64,000 nt of DNA from contig NZ_JAGQDC010000014.1 in the NCBI RefSeq assembly GCF_023282985.1, positions 62,001 through 126,000 of the forward strand, in the 5' to 3' direction. The notes beneath the pieces were generated by a model, which did no database searches, had not been told where the DNA came from, and worked only from the letters and a program-made list of their open reading frames with translations. Numbering within the stretch: the stretch's first letter is position 1; the number at the start of each line of letters is the position of its first letter. Below, piece after piece: positions 11,979-19,269 of the stretch. A program made the translations under genes and the position numbers. Origin of the DNA: Serratia silvae. GTDB lineage: Bacteria > Pseudomonadota > Gammaproteobacteria > Enterobacterales > Enterobacteriaceae.

Positions 11979-13279
11979 GAAAACTGTTCGTGCAGTTCTT
12001 TTTACTGCTGTTCGTCTGCTTTTTGGTGATGGCGATGCTGGTCGGCCTGGTTTACAAAGTTACCGCCGAACGTGCCGGGCGCCAATCGATGGACGACCTG
12101 ATGAAAAGTTCGCTGTATCTGATGCGCAGCGAGCTGCGGGAGATCCCGCTGAGGGACTGGAATAAAACCATCGCCACCCTGGATTTAAACCTGTCGTTCA
12201 AACTGCATATCGAACCGCTCGGTAAGCAAAACCTGAATGAAGACCTCACCAAGCGGCTGCGCTTGGGTGAAATTATCGCACTGGACGACCGCTATACCTT
12301 CATGCAGCGTATCCCACGCAGCCATTACGTGCTGGTCGTCGGCCCCATCCCTTATCTATTTTATCTGCACCAGATGCGCATCCTGGATTTGGTGTTGCTG
12401 ATTTTTATCGGCATGTCGCTGGCCCTGCCGGTATTCCTGTGGATGCGCCCGCACTGGCAAGATTTGCTGAAACTGGAAAATGCCGCCCAACGTTTGGGGG
12501 CCGGGCATCTCGATGAACGTACACACTTTGTGCCCACCTCGAGCCTTTACCGGCTTGGCGTTGCCTTTAATCAGATGGCCGATAACGTCAACACGTTGAT
12601 CGTCAGTAAAAAACAGCTGATTGACGGTATTGCCCATGAGCTGCGGACACCGCTGGTACGCCTGCGTTACCGGTTAGCCATGAGCGATAATCTGACCGAC
12701 GGCGAACAGCAAGCGTTGAATCGGGATATCGGCCAGCTAGAATCTCTGATCGACGAGCTGTTGACCTATGCGCGTTTGGATCGGCCACAGGTCGCGCTAA
12801 ATATCGAGCCTATCGATTTGCCCGGCTGGCTACAGGATAAGGTGGCCGATATCAAGTTGATCCACCCAGAGCACGACATTGAACTGAACATCCCGCATGT
12901 CGGTGACTTTGGCGGTGTCGATCTGCGGCTGATGGAGCGCGTGTTAGACAACCTGGTCAACAATGGCCTGCGCTATTGCGAACGGCGTTTGCGGGTCGGC
13001 CTATGGTTTGACGGTGATGCCGCGTGCCTGCAGGTGGAAGACGATGGCCCAGGCATTCCGCCGGAAGAGCGTGAACGGGTATTCGAACCCTTCGTCCGCC
13101 TCGATCCCAGCCGCGATCGCGCTACCGGCGGCTGCGGGCTTGGATTGGCAATCGTGCATTCCATCGCCGTGGCCTATCAAGGCCAGGTCTTTGTGCAGGC
13201 CAGCTCTTTGGGCGGCGCCAGTTTCCGCTTCTGCTGGCCGATTAAACCCTTTTTAGATACCAAAACAGAACCGGCATAA
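11975..13279 (+). CDS. rstB: Sensor histidine kinase RstB
   Basis: Membrane sensor kinase, 434 aa, partner of RstA. The first helix is near the N-terminus (FVQFFLLLFVCFLVMAMLVG). A periplasmic domain of about 100 residues follows, then a second helix around 135-155, a HAMP linker, the phospho-acceptor histidine in IAHELRTPLVRLRYRLA, an N-box (LDNLVNNGLRYC) and G-boxes (DDGPGIPPEE, GGCGLGLAIVHSIA). The start overlaps the end of rstA. In enteric bacteria the pair sits downstream of PhoPQ control; I see no clear PhoP box in the short gap before rstA. Confidence 0.95.
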   Translation: MRKLFVQFFLLLFVCFLVMAMLVGLVYKVTAERAGRQSMDDLMKSSLYLMRSELREIPLRDWNKTIATLDLNLSFKLHIEPLGKQNLNEDLTKRLRLGEIIALDDRYTFMQRIPRSHYVLVVGPIPYLFYLHQMRILDLVLLIFIGMSLALPVFLWMRPHWQDLLKLENAAQRLGAGHLDERTHFVPTSSLYRLGVAFNQMADNVNTLIVSKKQLIDGIAHELRTPLVRLRYRLAMSDNLTDGEQQALNRDIGQLESLIDELLTYARLDRPQVALNIEPIDLPGWLQDKVADIKLIHPEHDIELNIPHVGDFGGVDLRLMERVLDNLVNNGLRYCERRLRVGLWFDGDAACLQVEDDGPGIPPEERERVFEPFVRLDPSRDRATGGCGLGLAIVHSIAVAYQGQVFVQASSLGGASFRFCWPIKPFLDTKTEPA

Positions 13280-13325
13280 CGATCCGGCCCCGTTGGCTCA
13301 ACGGATCCACTATGGAGTTGAACAA

Positions 13326-14822
13326 ATGACATCTGCATCATCCTCTACGGCCTACGGCCAACTTCGCGCCCTATTCACCCGCCTTTCGCGTTTTGACCAC
13401 CTCTCAGCCATCAGCGGCTGGGATATGCAAACCATGATGCCGCCGGGTGGCAATAAGGCGCGTTCCGAAGCCCTGGCGGAATTGAGCGTATTGAAGCATC
13501 AAATCCTGACGGCACAGAAAACGGGTGAACTGCTCGATCACGCGCAGCAGGAAGCACTCGATGAATTTGACCGGGCCAACCTGCTCGAAATGCGCCGCCA
13601 GTATGATAATGCCGTGCTGGTACCCGAGGCGCTGGTCGAAGCCAAATCGCTAGCCGGTGCACGCTGCGAACATGCCTGGCGCAGCCAACGCCCGGCCAAT
13701 GACTGGGAAGGCTTTAACGATAACCTGCGCCAAGTGGTCAAACTGAGCCGTGAAGAAGCGCAGATCCGTGCGCAGGCCGCAGGCGTCAGCCGTTATGATG
13801 CGTTGCTCAATCTGTATGAACCCGGCATGCGCAGCAGCGATCTGGACCGTATCTTTGGCGATCTGAAAACCTGGCTGCCCGATTTATTGCAACGGGTGGT
13901 CGCCAAACAGCAGCAGGAGCCTTGCCTGATCCCGCAAGGCCCGTTCGATGTCGACACCCAGCGTAAGCTGAGCCTGAGCGTGATGAAGCTGCTCGGCTTT
14001 GACTTTGACGGTGGCCGGGTTGACGTCAGCGCTCATCCGTTCTGTGGCGGCGTGCCGGAAGATGTGCGCATCACTACGCGCTATAACGAGAAAGAGTTTC
14101 TTACCGCACTGCTTGGCATCGTGCATGAAACCGGCCACGCCCGCTACGAACAGAATCTGCCACGTGAGTGGCTGGGCCAACCTATTGCTCAAGCTCGCTC
14201 GACGGCAATCCATGAATCGCAAAGCCTGTTCTTTGAAATGCAGCTGGCCCGGGGTAGCGACTTCCTGAAAGTCCTGCGGCCGCTGATCGTCAATCAGTTT
14301 GGTGAACAACCCGCCCTGGAAGAAAACAACTTTATTCGCCTTAATCAGCGGGTGAAGCCTGGCCTGATCCGCGTCGATGCCGACGAGGTCAGCTACCCTG
14401 CCCATGTGATATTACGCTATGAGATCGAGCGTGCGTTGATTGAGGGCGAGATCGAAGTAGACGATATTCCGGCGCTGTGGAATGAGAAGATGCACAGCTA
14501 CCTTGGCCTGGATACCGTTGGGGATTATCGCAACGGCTGTATGCAAGACATTCACTGGACGGATGGCGCCTTTGGTTATTTCCCAACTTACACTTTAGGC
14601 GCCATGTACGCGGCACAACTGTTCGACAGTGCCCGCACCGCAATGCCAAAACTGAGCGAAGATATTGCCGCCGGTAATTTGAGCGCGCTATTCCATTGGT
14701 TACAGCAAAATATCTGGCGTCATGCCAGCCGTTACTCTACCGATACCTTGATCACCAACGCCACGGGCAAGGCGTTAGACCCAAGCTACTTCCGCCGGCA
14801 TCTGGAAAGCCGTTACCTGTAA
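13326..14822 (+). CDS. M32-family (Taq-type) metallocarboxypeptidase
   Basis: Cytosolic zinc carboxypeptidase of 498 aa from the ATG at 13326, which has GGAG upstream; a TTG at 13293 would extend it by 11 residues. The M32 signature HETGH sits in GIVHETGHARYEQ, followed by the downstream metal/substrate segment with HESQS. Other family landmarks are DMQTMMPPGG near the N-terminus and a GCMQDIHW...GYFPTYTLGAMYAAQ stretch near the C-terminus. It starts 46 bp after rstB on the same strand and may be read from the rst promoter. It probably trims C-terminal residues from peptides, with broad specificity in the family. Confidence 0.92.
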   Translation: MTSASSSTAYGQLRALFTRLSRFDHLSAISGWDMQTMMPPGGNKARSEALAELSVLKHQILTAQKTGELLDHAQQEALDEFDRANLLEMRRQYDNAVLVPEALVEAKSLAGARCEHAWRSQRPANDWEGFNDNLRQVVKLSREEAQIRAQAAGVSRYDALLNLYEPGMRSSDLDRIFGDLKTWLPDLLQRVVAKQQQEPCLIPQGPFDVDTQRKLSLSVMKLLGFDFDGGRVDVSAHPFCGGVPEDVRITTRYNEKEFLTALLGIVHETGHARYEQNLPREWLGQPIAQARSTAIHESQSLFFEMQLARGSDFLKVLRPLIVNQFGEQPALEENNFIRLNQRVKPGLIRVDADEVSYPAHVILRYEIERALIEGEIEVDDIPALWNEKMHSYLGLDTVGDYRNGCMQDIHWTDGAFGYFPTYTLGAMYAAQLFDSARTAMPKLSEDIAAGNLSALFHWLQQNIWRHASRYSTDTLITNATGKALDPSYFRRHLESRYL

Positions 14823-14833
14823 TCTCCGAACCC

Positions 14834-14874
14834 TCCGTACGTTAAGGTGTTGCTGGTATAGCTTAACGTACGGA
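14834..14874 (+). terminator. Perfect inverted repeat after the M32 peptidase gene
   Basis: Thirteen-bp perfect arms (TCCGTACGTTAAG and its complement) around a 15-nt loop. It is not followed by a T run, so it may be a 3'-end hairpin of the mRNA and not a classical terminator. Confidence 0.5.
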
Positions 14875-14914
14875 TTTGCAAAACAGAGTCCGCATGACCT
14901 TAACCATCAATGTG

Positions 14915-15082
14915 TTACTTGAAAGCCGGTTGGCTGCCGGGGCGGACGGCTGCCATTGCACTGGCCCTTGAGGGCAGCAGTGCTTCCGCCAGCGCTTGTA
15001 CCATTTTGGCTGACCGCGCACCAAATCTAGCGGTTAATTCCGTATAGGACCAGCGGGAACATTTGAACAGAAACTTACGGTT
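14915..15082 (-). pseudogene. C-terminal gene fragment, family unknown
   Basis: Open frame of 55 codons ending in TAA at 14915-14917, bounded upstream by an in-frame TGA and lacking a start. It reads NRKFLFKCSRWS and then a stretch ending MAAVRPGSQPAFK, with protein-like composition and no spurious look. The NRK-LFKCSRWS part is encoded by the 37-bp repeat at 15047-15083, which recurs at 16511-16547. It is therefore probably the tail of a gene interrupted or duplicated when the neighbouring toxin gene arrived. The parent family is not recognised. Confidence 0.45.
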
Positions 15083-15083
15083 T
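15047..15083 (+). repeat. 37-bp direct repeat, left copy
   Basis: Begins GGACCAGCGGGAACATTTG. It matches 16511-16547 at 34 of 37 positions in the same orientation. The two copies bracket the ADP-ribosyltransferase gene at 15144-16361. Confidence 0.85.
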
Positions 15084-15094
15084 CACTCTTCTTT

Positions 15095-15129
15095 GTGAAC
15101 GTAGCGCCCTGTAAGGCCGCTACGTTCAC
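15095..15129 (+). terminator. Hairpin at the 3' side of the toxin gene
   Basis: Twelve-bp stem GTGAACGTAGCG / CGCTACGTTCAC with an 11-nt loop. Reading rightward it is followed by a T-rich run. Reading leftward, the direction of the toxin gene, it is followed by an A-rich run. It lies 15 bp beyond the toxin stop codon. Confidence 0.6.
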
Positions 15130-15143
15130 ATCTTTTTGTTCAG

Positions 15144-16361
15144 TTAATAGGGCAGGATCCGCGCCCTGTCAACCTTCGTGACTTCCTCTAACGAGACATT
15201 GTAACTATTCGACGCTCCTGCGGATACGGCTGTAACTTTGAAATTCGCCAGCGGGGAATACAGTCTTTCCTTCTCCTTATTCTTAAATGATAGACCACCC
15301 GGGATGGATAACCCGTTGCTGCTATTGCCTTTCACCCTGAATATAACTTTTACCTCATCCTGACTGAGGTTGGCAAATTCGTGGGCAACGTCTTCAGATC
15401 TGGATGTGGAGAAGAATTGCCCAAGTTTATACACGGTTTCAGTTTTATTAAGTTTATCGGTATTAAATCCTGAGATTAACGCGTTAATCCCGCTCTGTGT
15501 CATGCCTTGCCCACGGAAAGTTGTCATATTTTTTGCTGTCGGGGTGTAGCATACTTTAGCGCCCGTTGCCACCACTGCGCTCAGATCGCTACAATTTGCC
15601 TTAATAGTCGATTCAAGCGCCTTATTGCCACGGCTAAAAATATCATCACCATGAGCCATGCGGTACTCTTCAACGACTTTACTCCCGCTCACTTTGCCCG
15701 CTGAGCGGCCGTTGCCAAACTGATAACGCGCCTGCTCGTTGATCCCTCTGCATCCCTCGTTGCTTTGATAGACCGAGGAAAATTTTTGTCGGTTCTTGAG
15801 GTTTTCTTCATCAGCCTTTTTCGCATCGGTTTCAATTTCAACAAGCTTGTCTATTTCTTTCTGTATACTGTATTTTTTCGCCTCGTTCTTATCAATTTTC
15901 TCAGCATTCTTGGCGACCTCCGTTTTTAGCCCATTAACCTCCTTTAAGGCACTACCAATTCCTATCTGTAGCGCTTTTATCGCCTGTCCGGCAGATACTG
16001 TACTCCCTTCAGCATTGATTTTTTTGACTGCTGCTTCGCGCTCAGTCTGATAACGGCTACCATGAAACATATTGTTAACAAAGTTACTCGCCTGACCGTA
16101 TTTGAAATGATCGTTTTTCAGGCGTACAGCGGCATTCTCACCATATTTTCCTGAGACTGACCGAAGGCTTTTAAGTAATGACTGGTTGCCGGCAATATTC
16201 TTTTTATGCGCAGCAATAGATTGAGTTATCTCGGTTACGGTATTTTTAATCCTTGAGATCTTTTGCGATAGTTCGCTTCTATCTTTGCTTAATACGGCTA
16301 TGTCTTGCCGTATGTCATTCACAGACACTGCGGTATCATGTCTAATAGAATTTATTGGCAT
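15144..16361 (-). CDS. Putative ADP-ribosyltransferase effector/toxin with coiled-coil N-terminal half
   Basis: 405 aa, start ATG at 16361 with GAGGG just upstream. The C-terminal third shows the three signatures of R-S-E arginine-type mono-ADP-ribosyltransferases in the right order and spacing: FRG at 282-284, FFSTS with STS at 318-320, and EKE at 363-365 (the ExE motif) before RLYSPLANFKV. Residues about 20-65 and 140-195 are rich in heptad-like Lys/Glu/Ile/Leu and look coiled-coil. There is no N-terminal signal peptide and no PAAR, VgrG or Rhs segment. Type III or another contact-dependent route is possible but not shown. The gene is clearly AT-richer than its surroundings and lies between 37-bp direct repeats and gene fragments, so it is probably horizontally acquired. 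No immunity gene is evident. The family is inferred from motifs only. Confidence 0.72.
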   Translation of the reverse strand: MPINSIRHDTAVSVNDIRQDIAVLSKDRSELSQKISRIKNTVTEITQSIAAHKKNIAGNQSLLKSLRSVSGKYGENAAVRLKNDHFKYGQASNFVNNMFHGSRYQTEREAAVKKINAEGSTVSAGQAIKALQIGIGSALKEVNGLKTEVAKNAEKIDKNEAKKYSIQKEIDKLVEIETDAKKADEENLKNRQKFSSVYQSNEGCRGINEQARYQFGNGRSAGKVSGSKVVEEYRMAHGDDIFSRGNKALESTIKANCSDLSAVVATGAKVCYTPTAKNMTTFRGQGMTQSGINALISGFNTDKLNKTETVYKLGQFFSTSRSEDVAHEFANLSQDEVKVIFRVKGNSSNGLSIPGGLSFKNKEKERLYSPLANFKVTAVSAGASNSYNVSLEEVTKVDRARILPY

Positions 16362-16382
16362 TCATTTCCCTCTTTGTTGAGT

Positions 16383-16401
16383 GCATGAATATTGTTCATG
16401 C
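16383..16401. promoter_or_regulatory. Perfect inverted repeat upstream of the toxin gene
   Basis: GCATGAA-TATTG-TTCATGC, 7-bp arms with a 5-nt spacer, 21 bp upstream of the toxin start codon. The position suits an operator or a 5' mRNA hairpin. No known binder is recognised. Confidence 0.45.
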
Positions 16402-16510
16402 GCGAAGTTGCGAAATCGTACAATGATTGCAGATTTCAGGGTGGGGGACTATCAAGAAACACTCCGAATCAGAAGTAACAGGCCGCAGAAAGTGGCTGAG
16501 AGGAAATATT

Positions 16511-16547
16511 GGACCAGCGGGAGCATTTGAACAGCAACTTCCGGTTT
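16511..16547 (+). repeat. 37-bp direct repeat, right copy
   Basis: Begins GGACCAGCGGGAGCATTTG. It differs from the left copy (15047-15083) at three positions. In reverse translation both encode NRK(F/L)LFKCSRWS, so the repeat derives from a coding sequence. Confidence 0.85.
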
Positions 16548-16556
16548 GAAGTATAG

Positions 16557-16688
16557 GAAGATTTCGGCTGTTTCGTTTACCCGGATGAACGGTTTGCTCC
16601 TTTGCTGGATGAGTTCGATGATCTGCTTGCTACACACCAGTCTGGCGAGATGAATGATAAGCGTTATATTGCCGAACTTAGCCCTTAA
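16557..16688 (+). pseudogene. Orphan C-terminal coding fragment
   Basis: After a stop at 16554 the frame runs for 43 codons to TAA at 16686-16688, beginning EDFGCFVYPDERFAPLLDEF and ending NDKRYIAELSP. The acidic, well-formed sequence looks like the tail of a small soluble protein. It has no start codon or ribosome site. It directly follows the right copy of the 37-bp repeat. It may be a relic of the locus before the toxin insertion. The family is unknown. Confidence 0.4.
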
Positions 16689-16843
16689 TAACTAGCGATG
16701 TCTCATAGTGCACACCCTTCCCCAAAGCACCGGTTCCGCAGGTTGGTGGATTACAATATCAGTAATGTATGTTGTAACTAAAGAAACGATAAAACAGGCC
16801 AATCAATCCCTCCTGGCCTACCGTGCCACGAGTTCTGCACTCG

Positions 16844-16857
16844 TACATTAGGTTACA
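16844..16857 (+). promoter_or_regulatory. RstA box upstream of asr
   Basis: TACATTAGGTTACA matches the published RstA consensus TACATNTNGTTACA at 11 of 12 fixed positions. It lies about 105 bp before the asr start codon. rstAB is present 3.6 kb to the left. In E. coli, asr is an RstBA target, so the site fits. Confidence 0.75.
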
Positions 16858-16961
16858 CGCCGAAACCAATCACTCACGGAAACTCTTCCTCGGTTTGCAT
16901 AAGATTATTTCAACAGCCCCGCAGTGGGGTTACAAACCAACAGACATTTGAGGTTCTAACG

Positions 16962-17171
16962 ATGAAAAAAGTATTAGCTCTGGTTGTTGCCGCTGCAATG
17001 GGCTTGTCATCTATCGCTTTCGCCGCTGAAGCCGCCACTACCCAGGCTGCTCCGGCAAAAGTCACCCAGACGAAAAAACATCACGCGAAGAAAACTACCG
17101 AGCAAAAAGCTCAGGCAGCTAAAAAGCATCACAAAAAATCCAGCAAGAAAGCAGCAACGCCGGCTGCCTGA
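16962..17171 (+). CDS. asr: Acid shock protein Asr
   Basis: Small periplasmic protein, 69 aa. It has a standard signal peptide ([21 protein letters not shown]) and a very basic mature part made of Ala, Lys, His, Gln and Thr, with KKHHAKK and AKKHHKK repeats. This composition is typical of Asr, which is strongly induced at low pH and thought to protect periplasmic proteins. It is shorter than E. coli Asr (about 100 aa) because it has fewer repeats. It is followed by a terminator, then ydgU and ydgD, as in E. coli. Confidence 0.92.
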   Translation: MKKVLALVVAAAMGLSSIAFAAEAATTQAAPAKVTQTKKHHAKKTTEQKAQAAKKHHKKSSKKAATPAA

Positions 17172-17220
17172 TAGCCAACCGGCGTGGGGCACCCCTCACC
17201 TGTTCTGGTAAGATTTGTCC

Positions 17221-17246
17221 AACACCCGGTTCGCCGGGTGTTTTTT
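17221..17246 (+). terminator. Terminator after asr
   Basis: Stem AACACCCGG / CCGGGTGTT with a TTCG tetraloop and a T run. It probably attenuates transcription into ydgU. Confidence 0.9.
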
Positions 17247-17262
17247 CATCGGGGGGTTGTCT

Positions 17263-17343
17263 ATGCTGCGTCGCTATCGGTTCGAAATCATCCTTGGCAC
17301 CCTGATCGTTTGCGGGCTGATCGCCAGCTTTTTTTATCTGTAA
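17263..17343 (+). CDS. ydgU: Small membrane protein YdgU
   Basis: Twenty-six codons starting MLRRYRFEIILGTLIVCGLI and ending FFYL. A GGGGGG stretch precedes the ATG as a strong ribosome site. The layout is a short basic N-terminus followed by one hydrophobic helix. E. coli YdgU is a 27-residue protein with the same RYRFE opening and the same position between asr and ydgD, so the assignment rests on both sequence and synteny. The function is unknown; it is presumed to sit in the inner membrane. Confidence 0.85.
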   Translation: MLRRYRFEIILGTLIVCGLIASFFYL

Positions 17344-17468
17344 CCTCCGCTTTTTCTCAGAAAATTATCGGAAAATCAATCGCCGACCATCTACATAGCG
17401 GCGAAATCAGTCTATAGTTAGCATTCAGTGTGTCTATGGATGATCCGAATTTGTCAGGCAAGAAACCT

Positions 17469-18290
17469 ATGCGCATCTCTGTTTTACTGTTGTTGTGCTC
17501 ATTTCCTTTGGCTTTATCCCATTCTGCGCATGCTGATAGCCCTTCCGAGGCGTCTGCGGCCGATCAAACCCGTCTGTTTTTTGGCAAAGATGACCGTATT
17601 AAAGTCACCGAAACCAGCGGTTGGCCGTGGCAGGCCATTGGCCAGGTAGAAACCGCCAGTGGCAACCTGTGCACCGCGACGCTGATCTCCCCGCATCTGG
17701 CCCTCACCGCTGGCCACTGCGTACTGGCCCCTCCCGGCAATCTTGATAAGGCCGTAGCGCTGCGCTTTATTTCCGGTAGCAAAGGCTGGCAATACCAGAC
17801 GGAAAATATCGAAACGCTGGTCGATAAGTCATTAGGCAAGAAGCTGAAGGCGGATGGCGACGGCTGGATCGTGCCACCGGCAGCGGCGGCGTATGATTTT
17901 GCATTGATCGAGTTAAAAGATAAGGCGGCGCTACCCATTAAGCCGTTGCCATTATGGCAAGGTGACGATAAAGCGTTAACACAAACCTTAAAGCGGGCGA
18001 AACGCCTGGTCACCCAGGCCGGTTATCCGGAGGATCATCTGGACGACCTGTACAGCCATCAGAATTGTAAAGTCACCGGTTGGGCGCAACAGGGCGTTCT
18101 ATCACACCAGTGCGATACCTTGCCGGGTGACAGCGGCTCCCCATTGATATTGAAGACCGACGACGGCTGGCGACTTATTGCTATCCAGAGTTCTGCACCC
18201 GCCGCGCAGGATCGCTATCGAGCCGATAACCGCGCGCTTTCTGTCACCGCGATTCGGGATGCGTTGGATCTCTTAGCCGCCGGTAAGTAA
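17469..18290 (+). CDS. ydgD: Trypsin-like serine protease YdgD, periplasmic
   Basis: 273 aa from the ATG at 17469, with a signal peptide ending around SHSAHA; a GTG at 17430 would add 13 residues before it. The chymotrypsin-fold catalytic triad is visible: His in LTAGHC, Asp in [10 protein letters not shown] and Ser in LPGDSGSP. Cysteines at the expected places suggest disulfides, in line with export to the periplasm. Its position after asr-ydgU is conserved with E. coli. The substrate is unknown. The last 18 bp overlap the convergent AraC-family gene. Confidence 0.9.
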   Translation: MRISVLLLLCSFPLALSHSAHADSPSEASAADQTRLFFGKDDRIKVTETSGWPWQAIGQVETASGNLCTATLISPHLALTAGHCVLAPPGNLDKAVALRFISGSKGWQYQTENIETLVDKSLGKKLKADGDGWIVPPAAAAYDFALIELKDKAALPIKPLPLWQGDDKALTQTLKRAKRLVTQAGYPEDHLDDLYSHQNCKVTGWAQQGVLSHQCDTLPGDSGSPLILKTDDGWRLIAIQSSAPAAQDRYRADNRALSVTAIRDALDLLAAGK

Positions 18291-19175
18291 CTCCTCCGAA
18301 CAGCGCAGGCCACCGTTATCCCATTGAAGGGTAATGGTGGCAGGCAAACTGTGCTGCAATACCTTATCAACGCTTGGAGGGAGTAATCTATCAATCCCTC
18401 GTTCCCCACCCGCCATAAACCGCTTTGGCGTGGTACCGGTATACTGGCGGAAAAAGGCGATAAACGCGCTGTCGCTAGAGAAGGCCAGCCGCTGCGCAAC
18501 CGCGCTTACGGAAGGCAACTGAGCCAATAGCTCAATCGCGTGCATCAAACGCCATTGCTGACACCACTGCTGATAGCTCAGCCCCGTTTCCCGCAGGAAA
18601 ATTCTCGTTAACGTTTTAGGATGCAGATTGATCGCCTTGGCCAATACCACCAGCCCGGGTAGCTGATCGACGCCGTTTAAGCTATCAATCCAGGCTGAGA
18701 CCCGAGGATCGCTCGGCAGCGTCAAGCTGGTATTTTCCTGCTCCGCCACGCTCAGTTCATTGCGCAAGACTCGCAACAGATCTTCCGCCTGGGGATGCTG
18801 CTGCGCGTAGTCAAACGGCCAATGCGCGATGCGTTCTATCACCGCTGCCAGCAAAGGATTGGCGGCCAACACGGCACAGTGCGGCATTGCCAGTATTGTG
18901 GCATCCGCAAAATAGAGCGAACGGTAAGCCACCTGCCCGCGCAGTTGCACGCGGTGTCGTACGCCGCTCGGTATCCAGATAATGCGCGTTGGCGGCAGGA
19001 TCAGCCAGCGTTCGGCTAACGTCACCGTCATACAGCCACGTGGAGCATAGAGGATCTGGGCCCGTTGATGCTGATGTTCGCCAGAATCATGATCCGCCAG
19101 TTCGGCACTAATCCCCACCACTGGAGCAGTGAAACTATCCGGATCAAACACCTGATGTTGAGCAATCAACGCCAT
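18273..19175 (-). CDS. AraC-family transcriptional regulator
   Basis: 300 aa. An N-terminal cupin-like domain includes [18 protein letters not shown] and [10 protein letters not shown]. The C-terminal AraC HTH pair occupies about 165-260, with [16 protein letters not shown] as the first helix-turn-helix, then [30 protein letters not shown]. It is divergent from an MFS exporter gene with 94 bp between starts, the usual arrangement for a local activator. This layout resembles cupin-AraC regulators that govern efflux pumps. The inducer cannot be read from the sequence. The C-terminal 40 residues extend past the family core. Confidence 0.88.
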   Translation of the reverse strand: MALIAQHQVFDPDSFTAPVVGISAELADHDSGEHQHQRAQILYAPRGCMTVTLAERWLILPPTRIIWIPSGVRHRVQLRGQVAYRSLYFADATILAMPHCAVLAANPLLAAVIERIAHWPFDYAQQHPQAEDLLRVLRNELSVAEQENTSLTLPSDPRVSAWIDSLNGVDQLPGLVVLAKAINLHPKTLTRIFLRETGLSYQQWCQQWRLMHAIELLAQLPSVSAVAQRLAFSSDSAFIAFFRQYTGTTPKRFMAGGERGIDRLLPPSVDKVLQHSLPATITLQWDNGGLRCSEELLTGG

Positions 19176-19269
19176 GCCACAGTCCTATTTTCATTGTTTT
19201 TTGTCCTGATGATTGTAATCGAACAATCACGATCTCCCTATACTGCCGTCACTTATTTGGGAGAATGTC

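Larger units (their letters stand above)
16362..16961. other. Intergenic stretch between the toxin gene and asr
   Basis: It holds the toxin promoter region with its inverted repeat, the right 37-bp repeat, the fragment ending at 16688 and then the asr promoter with an RstA box. From 16690 to 16840 I see nothing further that can be supported. Confidence 0.6.

Noticed and set aside
16452-16637. Leftward 61-codon frame across the right 37-bp repeat
   Set aside because: It starts in the opposite-strand fragment and reads through the repeat in a frame different from the shared NRK-LFKCSRWS one.
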